A DNA stretch of 64,000 bases from an uncultured Pelagibacteraceae bacterium (lineage in GTDB: Bacteria; Pseudomonadota; Alphaproteobacteria; Pelagibacterales; Pelagibacteraceae), in NCBI GenBank assembly GCA_902625035.1, contig CACNZK010000007.1, positions 1 to 64,000 on the forward strand, written 5' to 3'. The position numbers and the translations under genes were made by a program. This document shows, piece after piece, positions 9,674-17,651 of the stretch. Below the pieces are notes generated by a model. The model did no database searches, was not told the origin of the DNA, and saw nothing but the letters and a program-made list of their open reading frames with translations. How positions within the stretch are numbered: position 1 is the first letter of the stretch; each line of letters opens with the position of its first letter.

Positions 9674-10026
9674 GCCAGATAAACTATAAGCCGGGTTCTG
9701 TCATTTAAACCTATCATTTCTCTAGGTTTGAAATCACTTCCAAACTCAAGCGACTAACCCAGGTGACTAGCCAAGAATTGCTTTTAGTTTTTCAACATTG
9801 TCACCTCTACTTAGTCTTGCTCCCAGTGGGGTTTTCCAGCGTTCATTGTTACCAATAGAACCGGTGTGCTCTTACCACACCTTTTCACCCTTGCCATGTT
9901 ATGGCGGTTTATTTTCTGTGGCACTATCCCTAGGGTTGCCCCCGCCAGGTATTACCTGGCACTGTATCCTTGCGGAGCCCGGACTTTCCTCTTTAATTTG
10001 TTAAAGCGATAAGTCATTTATCTGGC
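9674..10026 (-). ncRNA. rnpB: RNase P RNA (rnpB)
   Basis: Catalytic RNA of ribonuclease P, which matures tRNA 5' ends. On the minus strand the 5' conserved block GGAAAGTCCGGGCTCCG is at 9989-9973 and the 3' block ACAGAACCCGGCTTAT at 9701-9686. Both are universal bacterial RNase P sequences. The ends pair perfectly as helix P1: GCCAGATAAA at 10026-10017 with TTTATCTGGC at 9683-9674, giving a length of about 353 nt. An AAATTTTTC tail follows P1 and may help termination. The ends come from P1 pairing and could differ by a few bases. Confidence 0.97.
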
Positions 10027-10032
10027 GGAAAT

Positions 10033-10060
10033 AATTTACAATTAAATAAATTTTTTTCAA
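10033..10060 (-). promoter_or_regulatory. Predicted rnpB promoter
   Basis: On the minus strand TTGAAA at 10060-10055 is followed after 16 nt by TAAATT at 10038-10033, placing the start of transcription near 10026, where helix P1 predicts the RNA 5' end. Each hexamer is a partial match to consensus. The agreement with the independently inferred 5' end is the main support. Confidence 0.45.
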
Positions 10061-10069
10061 CAATAATTG

Positions 10070-10801
10070 TTAGGATTTTATTAAATCTTTACTAATCATT
10101 AAACATTCATGGTCAGGAATTCCGTTTATTAGGTTCTGCCTGAAATGTCGTTGAAAAGCCCTAATAATATTTCTTTTTTTTATATTATTGTTTTGTTGTG
10201 AAGTTTTTAAATAACCAATCTTACTCAGATTTGCCATAAAATTACTTTCTTCAACCAGATTCAATAAAATTAATCTTTTATGTTTGAGTTTGTTTTCATT
10301 CAAATTGTGCCATTGGGACAATTGAGATTTAGCCAACTTCTTCCATGGAAACTTTTCTCCAGGATCTTTTTTGCGATCTGGAGCGATATCAGAATGCCCT
10401 AAAACATTTTTTGATTTAACTTTGTATTTATTTTTTAAATATTTTAATAATTTTTTAGTTGAGTTAATTTGTTTTTGAGTAAAATTTTCATATTTATTAT
10501 CATGTCCAGAATTTTGTATTTCAATACCTATAGAATACTTATTTATAGATTTGAAACCTTTCCAGTTAGACTTACCTGCATGCCATGCTTCATAAATTGG
10601 AGGTACAAGATTTAATATTGAACCATCTTTTTTTATAAAATAATGCGCACTGACTTTTGTCTTGATATCACAAAGTCTATTCAAAGCAGATGATTCATTT
10701 TTCATACCGGTGTAATGAATAATAATAAATTTAATATCTTTTTTAGATCTTTTGTTTGCATTAAAGTTGGGTGAATAATTTGTTGATATTTTAGGCCACA
10801 T
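10070..10801 (-). CDS. N-acetylmuramoyl-L-alanine amidase, Amidase_2 (AmpD/AmiD-like) family
   Basis: Zinc amidase predicted to cleave the MurNAc-L-Ala bond in peptidoglycan or anhydro-muropeptides. The domain starts with IIIHYTG (zinc His near 29), then AHYFIKKDG, EAWHAG near 72-77, and GHSDIAPDRKKDPGEKFPW with the second His near 136 and the Asp near 146. A C-terminal helical segment (about 205-243, with RAFQRHFR) resembles a PGBD-type peptidoglycan-binding domain. No signal peptide is visible, so it may act in the cytoplasm like AmpD, or its export signal is not recognisable. It is divergent from mlaA. Confidence 0.85.
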   Translation of the reverse strand: MWPKISTNYSPNFNANKRSKKDIKFIIIHYTGMKNESSALNRLCDIKTKVSAHYFIKKDGSILNLVPPIYEAWHAGKSNWKGFKSINKYSIGIEIQNSGHDNKYENFTQKQINSTKKLLKYLKNKYKVKSKNVLGHSDIAPDRKKDPGEKFPWKKLAKSQLSQWHNLNENKLKHKRLILLNLVEESNFMANLSKIGYLKTSQQNNNIKKRNIIRAFQRHFRQNLINGIPDHECLMISKDLIKS

Positions 10802-10866
10802 TTGAGCTATAAAAATGATTTATTCTTATTTTAATTTATTTAACATTGTATTATACAGTTCCATAT

Positions 10867-11655
10867 ATGATGAAGAAAATTATAGTAATTTTAATTACAA
10901 CTTTTACGTTAGTTGTAAATGCTTACGCAGGTTCTGATGGAGAACTTATTATAAAAAAAAATGAACCATCAGAAATCAAGGATTGCTCTGAAACTTTCAA
11001 TAAAGCTTCATTTGCTCTTAATAAGGGTTTAGATAAAATAATTTTTAAACCCGTTTCAAGTGTTTACAGAGTCTTACCATCGCCAGTTAAAACTGGAGTA
11101 AGTAACTCACTCAATAATTTATCGAATGTGGTAACTATACCTAATAATATTCTTCAAGGTGAATTTGCTCTTGCTGGTATTAATACCGGAAGATTTTTGA
11201 TTAATACAACGGTTGGTATTTTAGGATTATTTGATGTTGCAACATTATTAGGTTTTAATGAATATGTTAAAGAAGATTATGGGCAAAGTTTAGCTTCTCA
11301 TGGTGTTGGTCCTGGGTGTTACTTAGTGCTACCTGTTTTAGGGCCTAGCACTGCTAGAGATACAATAGCGTCTTTGACAAACTTTATCGGTGGAGATGCT
11401 TGGTATAATGTGACAGTGAAAAATGATACTCACTATTTCAGAGATTTTGATTACTATGCATCAAGGGTAACTGCTGGGGTAGATTTTAGAGCGAAAAATT
11501 TTGACTCAATAGAAAATTTAGAAAAAAATTCATTAGACTTTTATGCATCAGTAAAAAGTCTTTACTTGCAGGATAGACAGCAAAGAATCTTGAACAGTAC
11601 GAAAATTATTGAAACTCAAGACGATAGTGATTGGGAAGAAATAGAGACACAGTAA
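10867..11655 (+). CDS. mlaA: MlaA (VacJ)-like outer-membrane phospholipid transport protein
   Basis: Component of the Mla system that removes mislocalised phospholipids from the outer leaflet of the outer membrane. After a signal peptide ending near NAYA it shows the family blocks CSETFNKASFALNKGLD, RFLINTTVGILGLFDVA and ASHGVGPGCYLVLPVLGPS. An upstream in-frame ATG at 10846 would put seven residues before the signal peptide, so 10867 (or 10870) is preferred. Unlike the E. coli protein there is no lipobox cysteine at the cleavage site, so it is probably not a lipoprotein. mlaC follows after 15 nt. Confidence 0.88.
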   Translation: MMKKIIVILITTFTLVVNAYAGSDGELIIKKNEPSEIKDCSETFNKASFALNKGLDKIIFKPVSSVYRVLPSPVKTGVSNSLNNLSNVVTIPNNILQGEFALAGINTGRFLINTTVGILGLFDVATLLGFNEYVKEDYGQSLASHGVGPGCYLVLPVLGPSTARDTIASLTNFIGGDAWYNVTVKNDTHYFRDFDYYASRVTAGVDFRAKNFDSIENLEKNSLDFYASVKSLYLQDRQQRILNSTKIIETQDDSDWEEIETQ

Positions 11656-11670
11656 TTTCATTTATAAATA

Positions 11671-12258
11671 ATGAAACTGAAATTTTTAACATTTTTAATT
11701 ATTTTCTTTTCAATTTCATCAGTTTCTCTTTCAATTGAACCAGATATTTTTGTCCAGTCTACTGTTAATAGAGCTTCAAAATTACTAAGTGAAAATATTT
11801 CTAAAGATGAAAAAATAGAAAAATTGAAATTAATTGCTAAGGAGACAGTTGATATAAGAGGTATTGGTTTTTATACGCTTGGTTCAAAGAGAAAGAGCCT
11901 AAATGAAGAGGAAAAAAAAAGATATGCTAAATTATTCGAGGTATACTTTTTAAAAAGTTTCTCTAGCAGATTAGCAGAGTACACAAATCCAGAAATTGAC
12001 GTATTTAACAAAGAAAAACTTAATGACAGTTACACTATTGTAAATAGTTTACTAAAAGCCACCAATGAAAGGCCTGAAATAAACATAGATTGGAGAATTT
12101 ATACAAAAGATCCTAATAACCCTCTTATAAGAGATTTAATAATTGAGGGTCTAAGTCTAGCAAGGACTCAAAAAGAGGAATTCGCGTCAGTTTTAAGCTC
12201 CAACGATGACAATATTGATGCTTTATTTAAAGTTTTAGAAGAATTTTCTAATAATTAA
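11671..12258 (+). CDS. mlaC: MlaC (Ttg2D)-like periplasmic phospholipid-binding protein
   Basis: Periplasmic shuttle of the Mla pathway, carrying phospholipid between MlaA and the inner-membrane transporter. The 195-residue protein has an N-terminal signal peptide (about 1-21), then the helical, Lys-rich MlaC fold with the typical RGIGFYTLGS and LNEEEKKRYAKLFEVYFLKS segments. It lies directly after mlaA, probably in the same transcript. The MlaFEDB transporter genes are not in the window. Its 3' end faces tRNA-Ile2 with a gap of 20 nt. Confidence 0.85.
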   Translation: MKLKFLTFLIIFFSISSVSLSIEPDIFVQSTVNRASKLLSENISKDEKIEKLKLIAKETVDIRGIGFYTLGSKRKSLNEEEKKRYAKLFEVYFLKSFSSRLAEYTNPEIDVFNKEKLNDSYTIVNSLLKATNERPEINIDWRIYTKDPNNPLIRDLIIEGLSLARTQKEEFASVLSSNDDNIDALFKVLEEFSNN

Positions 12259-12278
12259 ACTTTTTGTTAAATATAATT

Positions 12279-12355
12279 TGGTGGGCCCGCCAGGACTCGA
12301 ACCTGGGACCAATACATTATGAGTGTACTGCTCTAACCAACTGAGCTACAGGCCC
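12279..12355 (-). tRNA. tRNA-Ile2 (anticodon CAT, probably lysidine-modified)
   Basis: The minus-strand cloverleaf starts GGGCCTGTAGCTCAG. The 5-bp anticodon stem encloses CTCATAA (anticodon CAT), the T-loop is a normal TTCGAGT, and the acceptor 3' strand CGGGCCC is followed by A73. CCA is genomically encoded (12281-12279). CAT can be initiator Met, elongator Met or Ile2. The acceptor resembles tRNA-Ile(GAT), and C4-G69 and C5-G68 match known TilS determinants, so Ile2 reading AUA is favoured. Elongator Met is the alternative. Confidence 0.85.
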
Positions 12356-12450
12356 AAAATCAATAATGATGTGTACAACGTTTTTCTTTACCACGCAAGT
12401 CGAGATATTTTAATATAAATATTGTCAGTTTTTCGGTTATATATAAATTT

Positions 12451-13308
12451 ATGAATCAAAGTACAAAAAAACTTGAGTTATTCAAACTATTTAAAAAGTC
12501 AAAAAAATTTTCAATTAAATGGAGTAGCTACTTTCAAGTTTATGAAAAAATATTTTCAAAATACAGAAATAAGAAAATTAAATTTGTGGAAATAGGTGTA
12601 GCTAATGGTGGATCATTATTTATGTGGCAGAAATTCTTTGGTAAAAGGGCAAAAATAATTGGTATAGATTTAAACCCTAATGCAAAAAAGTTAGAAAAAT
12701 ACGGATTTAAGATTTATTTAGGTAGTCAAAGTGATAAAAATTTTTGGGAAAATTTTTATAAGAAAGAAGGGAAAATTGATATTCTTTTAGATGATGGTGG
12801 CCACAAAAACTTACAACAAATCAGTACTGTGCATTACTCATTGCCGCATATAAAAGATGGTGGAAAAATAGTCATTGAAGATACAAGCGTAAGCTATGTA
12901 AAAAGAGAATTTTATAATCCCTCTAAGTATTCTTTTATAAATTATGCCAAAAATATTATTGATATTATCCATAGAAGATCACCATTATTAAATAAAAACT
13001 TAAATTTTTATGCCAAGAAAATATTTTTTGTAGAATTCTTTGAATCAATAGTGGTGTTTTCTATTGATGCGAAAAAATGTTTTTTAAATAAACAGGTCAA
13101 AAATGACGCTAAAAATGAATGGGCAATAGATTATAGACATAATGAATACTTTAGAGGAATAAAAAGTAAACTTGGTAGAGAATATGGTCTCCTTAATAAG
13201 AGAAACTTTTTTAGAAAAGTTACTAGAAAATTATTTTATAGAAATTTTTTGTTTAATTTGCTCGATAATTTTAAGATTAAAAAAATTTTTAAGGAAATTC
13301 AGAAATAA
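12451..13308 (+). CDS. Class I SAM-dependent methyltransferase, substrate unknown
   Basis: A 285-residue protein with a Rossmann methyltransferase core: motif I FVEIGVANGGS near 44-54, an acidic loop IIGIDLNPNA, LLDDGGHKNLQQ near 111-122 and GGKIVIEDTS near 142-151. This pattern resembles the CmcI/Methyltransf_24 type that methylates small molecules or sugars, but the substrate cannot be read from sequence. The C-terminal third is Lys/Phe/Asn-rich without clear motifs. It stands alone between two tRNA genes on the opposite strand, an arrangement often seen for accessory genes. The 95 nt upstream of it back onto tRNA-Ile2 and hold no clear consensus promoter. Confidence 0.65.
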   Translation: MNQSTKKLELFKLFKKSKKFSIKWSSYFQVYEKIFSKYRNKKIKFVEIGVANGGSLFMWQKFFGKRAKIIGIDLNPNAKKLEKYGFKIYLGSQSDKNFWENFYKKEGKIDILLDDGGHKNLQQISTVHYSLPHIKDGGKIVIEDTSVSYVKREFYNPSKYSFINYAKNIIDIIHRRSPLLNKNLNFYAKKIFFVEFFESIVVFSIDAKKCFLNKQVKNDAKNEWAIDYRHNEYFRGIKSKLGREYGLLNKRNFFRKVTRKLFYRNFLFNLLDNFKIKKIFKEIQK

Positions 13309-13315
13309 ATTTTGA

Positions 13316-13390
13316 TGGTGGGCCGTGTTGGTTACGCTCCAACTACCCCTGCAATGTCAATGCAGTACTCTACTATTGAGCTAACGGCCC
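13316..13390 (-). tRNA. tRNA-Val (anticodon GAC) with an atypical T-loop
   Basis: The minus-strand cloverleaf has acceptor GGGCCGT/ACGGCCC (all paired), D-stem GCTC/GAGT, anticodon stem CTGCA/TGCAG enclosing TTGACAT (anticodon GAC), and T-stem GTTGG/CCAAC. A73 and CCA are encoded. The T-loop is AGCGTAA, not TTCRANY, and the D-loop AATAGTA has A where G18 is expected, so the usual G18-U55 and U54-A58 contacts are changed. All stems are intact, which argues against a decayed gene. The 5' end is 3 nt after the rpoD stop codon, so it is probably cotranscribed with rpoD and released by RNase P. Confidence 0.8.
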
Positions 13391-13393
13391 AAA

Positions 13394-15220
13394 TTAACTT
13401 TCCAAAAAACTTTTTAGTTGTTTTGATCTACTTGGATGTTTTAATTTTCTTAAAGCTTTAGCCTCTATTTGTCGAATTCTTTCTCTTGTTACCGAAAATT
13501 GGAGGCCTACCTCTTCAAGTGTATGATCTGTATTCATTCCTACACCAAATCTCATTCTTAAAACTCTTTCCTCTCTTGGGGTAAGTGTGGATAAAATTTT
13601 TGTAGTTGCCTCTCCTAAATTTGATTTGATTGCTTGTTCTAAGGGGGCTAGTGCTTTTGTATCTTCTATAAAATCACCAAGACTACTGTCTTCCTCATCA
13701 CCAACTGGTTTTTCTAATGAAACTGGTTCTTTAGAAATTTTCAACACTTTTCTTACTTTATCTAAGGGCATTCTAAGTTTTTTTGCCAATTCTTCCGGAG
13801 TTGCCTCTCTTCCAAATTCGCTTAGAATAAGTCTTTGTGTTCTCACTATCTTGTTAATAGTTTCAATCATGTGAACAGGTATTCTTATTGTTCTTGCTTG
13901 ATCCGCGATAGATCTTGTAATCGCTTGCCTTATCCACCACGTTGCATAAGTCGAAAACTTATATCCTCTTCTATATTCAAACTTATCAACAGCTTTCATA
14001 AGACCAATATTACCCTCTTGAATTAAATCTAAAAATTGCAAACCCCTATTAGTATATTTTTTTGCAATAGAAATAACTAATCTCAGATTTGCCTCTACCA
14101 TTTCTTTCTTAGCTATTCTTGATTCTTTTTCACCTTTTTGAACTCTGCTTACTAATTTTTTAAAATCTGTCACAGACATTCCAAGCTTGTGGCTGATTTC
14201 TATCAATCGTTCTCTTATATTTTTAAACTCTTCCTTGTTTTTGCTAAAAAATTGCTTCCATAAAGAATTGGTGTCTAAGAATTTCTTTAAATTAGGATTT
14301 ATTTCATTTCCTATATAAAATTTTATAAATTCATTTCTTGGTATCTTTTGATCCATTGCTAATCTCAAAAGATTTCCCTCTAAAGATATAATTTTTTTAT
14401 TTTCAATATAATGTTTTTGCACTAATTCTTCTAACACTGATGGAGATAATTGGAGAGATTTAATGTTTTCTAAAATACCATTAACAATTTTCTCATATCC
14501 TTTCTCTTTGGATGTTGAAAAAGTTTGAGAATTTAATACACAATCTAATTTTTCTTTTTGATATTTAATTAATTTACGATACTCTTTTGTTAATAAATGA
14601 ACTGTTTGTAAAACTTTCGGTTTAATTTCAGACTCCATGGCTGCGAGTGTTGGGTTAAAATCATCATCACCTTCATCACTTGAATTTTCATCTTTTTCAT
14701 CCTCTCCTGCATTTTTTTGTTTTGCACTTGGACCTGTATTTTCGTCCTCCATATAATTAGTATCAATATCAATTATTTCTCTGACAAGTATTTCATCTTT
14801 TTGCAATTTTTCATCCCAATCAAAAAATTGTTGCGCGGTTATTGGGCTTTGAGATAATGCAATTAACATTACATCTTTTCCAGCTTCTATTCTTTTGGCG
14901 ATTGCTATCTCACCCTCTCTTGAAAGCAATTCAACACCACCCATTTCTCTAAGGTACATCCTTATTGGATCGTCACTTTTTTCTATGGTCTTTCCTTCTT
15001 CTTTTGATGAGTTCTCTTTTTTTCTTAAAACTTTATAATCTGATTTTTTTTCTACTAATATTATTCCTTCATCTAAAATATGAATAAAAGCTTGTGATAA
15101 ATTTTCATCTGAAAGATTTCTTTTACCAAGTGATTTACTAAGTTCTTCATATGTAATGAAACCTCTATGAGTCCCACGACCCATTAATCTAGCAAATGAT
15201 TTTGTAATTATTCTTTCCAC
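13394..15220 (-). CDS. rpoD: RpoD, primary sigma-70 factor
   Basis: Housekeeping sigma factor. The 608-residue protein has an N-terminal region 1.1 ([14 protein letters not shown]), region 1.2 [17 protein letters not shown], an acidic non-conserved insert (about 160-195), regions 2.1-2.4 ([20 protein letters not shown], then [16 protein letters not shown]), region 3, and region 4.2 helix-turn-helix ([20 protein letters not shown]). It is downstream of dnaG in the classic macromolecular-synthesis order. The 67-nt gap to dnaG could hold a separate promoter, but none is clear. Its stop is 3 nt before tRNA-Val. Confidence 0.98.
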   Translation of the reverse strand: MERIITKSFARLMGRGTHRGFITYEELSKSLGKRNLSDENLSQAFIHILDEGIILVEKKSDYKVLRKKENSSKEEGKTIEKSDDPIRMYLREMGGVELLSREGEIAIAKRIEAGKDVMLIALSQSPITAQQFFDWDEKLQKDEILVREIIDIDTNYMEDENTGPSAKQKNAGEDEKDENSSDEGDDDFNPTLAAMESEIKPKVLQTVHLLTKEYRKLIKYQKEKLDCVLNSQTFSTSKEKGYEKIVNGILENIKSLQLSPSVLEELVQKHYIENKKIISLEGNLLRLAMDQKIPRNEFIKFYIGNEINPNLKKFLDTNSLWKQFFSKNKEEFKNIRERLIEISHKLGMSVTDFKKLVSRVQKGEKESRIAKKEMVEANLRLVISIAKKYTNRGLQFLDLIQEGNIGLMKAVDKFEYRRGYKFSTYATWWIRQAITRSIADQARTIRIPVHMIETINKIVRTQRLILSEFGREATPEELAKKLRMPLDKVRKVLKISKEPVSLEKPVGDEEDSSLGDFIEDTKALAPLEQAIKSNLGEATTKILSTLTPREERVLRMRFGVGMNTDHTLEEVGLQFSVTRERIRQIEAKALRKLKHPSRSKQLKSFLES

Positions 15221-15287
15221 AGCAATTTTAATTAGAGAAACTTATATAATATCAAATTAACAAAAATCCATTGCTAATTTATTCGTA

Positions 15288-17063
15288 TTAGTTGATTTTT
15301 CTCTCATTTTTGAGCTCTTTTAGCTCATTAAATGTTGTTTCGCTTAAATCTTTTGAAAACTTCGATTCTAATTCTTGGATTCTTAATTCTAAATCATGAT
15401 TAAATAAATCTTTTGAAATATCATCCAGTAGCTCTATCACCTGATTGTCATTATTAGGTTTATTTTTAAGAATATGTTTAATTGGCGCGAACTTGTTTAT
15501 CTTATCTAGCAATTGTTTATCAAAATCAAATTTTTCAATATCAATAGTTTCATTTGATTTTAATTTATTAATAACTAAATTAAATATTTGTTTATTAATT
15601 TCTGTGAATAATTTGATGTTTTCAACTAAATGAATGTTTGACTGAAAAAGAGATAAATTATTTAAGAGCAAATATAATAGAGAAAACTCTTTCAATTCTA
15701 CCCCAGTAATACCTTGGCTTTCATTAAAAATTTTTTTTGTTGACTCGAGTGATTTAGTTTTTCTTACAAAAAATTTATTTTTATTTTGATTAGAATGTGG
15801 TGTTAATTCGGCAATTTTCTCTAAAAAAAATTCAAGAACATATTTTTTAATAAAATCATCCTTAATGGTATTTGCTATTGATCTTAGTTTTTTCTCAAAT
15901 ATTGCCATTGAAGAGGGATTGTTTTCAGTTTGTTTTTTGTAATGACTGAAAATAAATTGATGAATAGAAAGTTTATTTTGTTTAGTAAAATTTAAAAAAT
16001 AATCTTTACCATTTTTATTTACAAAACTATCTGGGTCCTCTTTATCTGGTAAAAATAAAAAAGATATTTGTTTTTCAGGTTTTAATTCTTTTATAGAATT
16101 TTCTGCTGCTCTTAAAGCAGCTTTATATCCACTTTCATCCCCATCAAAACAGATTATGATATCATCAAAAAACTGATTTAATGTTAAAATTTGTTTATCA
16201 GTTAAAGAAGTACCGAGATTTGCAACAACGTTTTCAACTCCATTTTTACTTAAACCAATTACATCCATATAACCCTCAACCAAAAAAATATGGTCAAGTT
16301 TATTAGACAATTTTCTAGCGAGATCTAGATTATAAAGATTTGAACCTTTTTTAAAAAAATTTGTCTCCGGTGAATTAATATATTTTGCTAAATAATCTAA
16401 ATTTTCAATTATTCTACCACCTAAAGCAATAGGTTGACCTGAAATATTATTTATTGGAAAAATTAATCTTCCTTTAAATCTTTCAACACAGATTTTCTTT
16501 TTTTCGTCGAAATAAAACAAACCACTTTCTAATAAAGTTTTTTCACTAAAGTCTTTTTTAAGTTCTTCGAAAAAACTAGGATTTTTTTCAATAAAACCAA
16601 TCTTGAATTTTTTAACCTCATCTTTGCCTAATGATCTATTTTTCAAATAATCTCTTGCGTTCGAAAGTTTTTTATTTTTTAATAATTCAGCGTGATAAAA
16701 ATCAACATACCTACTGTAAATCGATAAATACTCCTTCCATTTTTTTTCCCTTTCTTCATCTTGTTTAGTGAAGAGATATGGTTGCATTCCTGCGATATTC
16801 GCAAGATATTTGACTGCCTCGCCAAATCTCAAATTTTGGGTTTTCATAACAAAATCAAAAATATTGCCATGCTCTGAGGTTGCGAAACAATGATAAAATT
16901 CTTTTTCATCATTGACGGTAAAGGAAGGTGTCTTCTCATTTTTAAAAGGTGATAGTCCAACAAACTCTTTTCCTCTTTTTTTTAAAGCTACAACTTTTGA
17001 AACAACACTAGAAACCTTAAGACGTGTTTTGATTTCATCTAAATATTCTTTTGGATATTTCAT
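15288..17063 (-). CDS. dnaG: DnaG, DNA primase (zinc-finger ligands degenerate)
   Basis: Synthesises RNA primers for replication. The 591-residue protein has the N-terminal CHC2-type domain, the catalytic core with TOPRIM motifs (FLVEGYMDVIGL; IICFDGDESGYKAA) and a helicase-binding C-terminal region. In the CHC2 domain three of the four expected zinc ligands are replaced: Ser38 for Cys, Lys41 for His and Thr62 for Cys, with only Cys59 kept, while the surrounding KNEKTPSFTVNDEKEFYHC is well conserved. The ATG overlaps the yqeY stop by one base. Confidence 0.96.
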   Translation of the reverse strand: MKYPKEYLDEIKTRLKVSSVVSKVVALKKRGKEFVGLSPFKNEKTPSFTVNDEKEFYHCFATSEHGNIFDFVMKTQNLRFGEAVKYLANIAGMQPYLFTKQDEEREKKWKEYLSIYSRYVDFYHAELLKNKKLSNARDYLKNRSLGKDEVKKFKIGFIEKNPSFFEELKKDFSEKTLLESGLFYFDEKKKICVERFKGRLIFPINNISGQPIALGGRIIENLDYLAKYINSPETNFFKKGSNLYNLDLARKLSNKLDHIFLVEGYMDVIGLSKNGVENVVANLGTSLTDKQILTLNQFFDDIIICFDGDESGYKAALRAAENSIKELKPEKQISFLFLPDKEDPDSFVNKNGKDYFLNFTKQNKLSIHQFIFSHYKKQTENNPSSMAIFEKKLRSIANTIKDDFIKKYVLEFFLEKIAELTPHSNQNKNKFFVRKTKSLESTKKIFNESQGITGVELKEFSLLYLLLNNLSLFQSNIHLVENIKLFTEINKQIFNLVINKLKSNETIDIEKFDFDKQLLDKINKFAPIKHILKNKPNNDNQVIELLDDISKDLFNHDLELRIQELESKFSKDLSETTFNELKELKNERKIN

Positions 17064-17524
17064 TATTTATTTAATAATTGTTTCAACAAGGCACCAGCTT
17101 TTGAAAAATCAATTTCATCAGCATTATTTTTTTTTAATTCACCCATTACTTTTCCCATGTCCTTAACAGAGTTCGCTCCTAATTTAGAGATAATTTCCTC
17201 ACATATTTTTTTAGTATCTTCATCATTCAGCTGTTTAGGGAGAAAACTTGATAGAATATTAAATTCGTTTTGCTCAATTTCTAGAAGATCGGAGCGATTA
17301 TTTTTTTTATAAATATCGATTGATTCGTTTCTTTGCTTCATCATCTTTTTTAATAATTTTTTTATATCCTCATCATCTGTCTCTTTTTTGTTAGGGCCAG
17401 ACCTGTTTAAGATATCGAGATCCTTAATTGATGATAAAATTAACCTATAAGTTGAGATTTTAATCTTATCTTTAGATTTTAAGGCATTTTTATATTCAGT
17501 TTCAATTGTTACTTTTAATGACAT
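17063..17524 (-). CDS. GatB/YqeY-domain protein
   Basis: A 153-residue YqeY-family protein, related to the tRNA-binding tail of the GatB amidotransferase subunit. It shows the typical pattern of an N-terminal ALKSKDKIKISTYRLILSSIK segment, a middle KKLLKKMMKQRNESI, then LSSFLPKQL and a C-terminal MGKVMGELKKN. Its role may be in tRNA-dependent amidation or translation quality, but this is not established. It is first in the yqeY-dnaG-rpoD run, and YqeY next to dnaG/rpoD is common across bacteria. Confidence 0.85.
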   Translation of the reverse strand: MSLKVTIETEYKNALKSKDKIKISTYRLILSSIKDLDILNRSGPNKKETDDEDIKKLLKKMMKQRNESIDIYKKNNRSDLLEIEQNEFNILSSFLPKQLNDEDTKKICEEIISKLGANSVKDMGKVMGELKKNNADEIDFSKAGALLKQLLNK

Positions 17525-17601
17525 AATTTTTTTAATCTACTTTAAAGAAAAAATTCTTCAAAAGAAAAATTGTTTTTTTACAATTTTATAATACATCTCT
17601 G

Positions 17602-17630
17602 TTGCGATTATAAATCAATTATTGTATTAA
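17602..17630 (+). promoter_or_regulatory. Candidate carAB promoter
   Basis: In the 127-nt divergent gap between yqeY and carA, TTGCGA at 17602-17607 is followed after 17 nt by TATTAA at 17625-17630 (four of six consensus bases each), giving a start near 17637, shortly before the carA start. A perfect TATAAT also occurs at 17587-17592 (plus) and 17612-17607 (minus), without good -35 partners. The minus-strand copy could serve yqeY. No leader peptide or riboswitch is apparent. Confidence 0.35.
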
Positions 17631-17651
17631 CCTTTAACTTATGAGTTGTAA

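Noticed and set aside
9798-10004. A 68-codon open frame on the plus strand
   Set aside because: It lies wholly antisense to the RNase P RNA gene and has no protein-like motif or ribosome-binding site.
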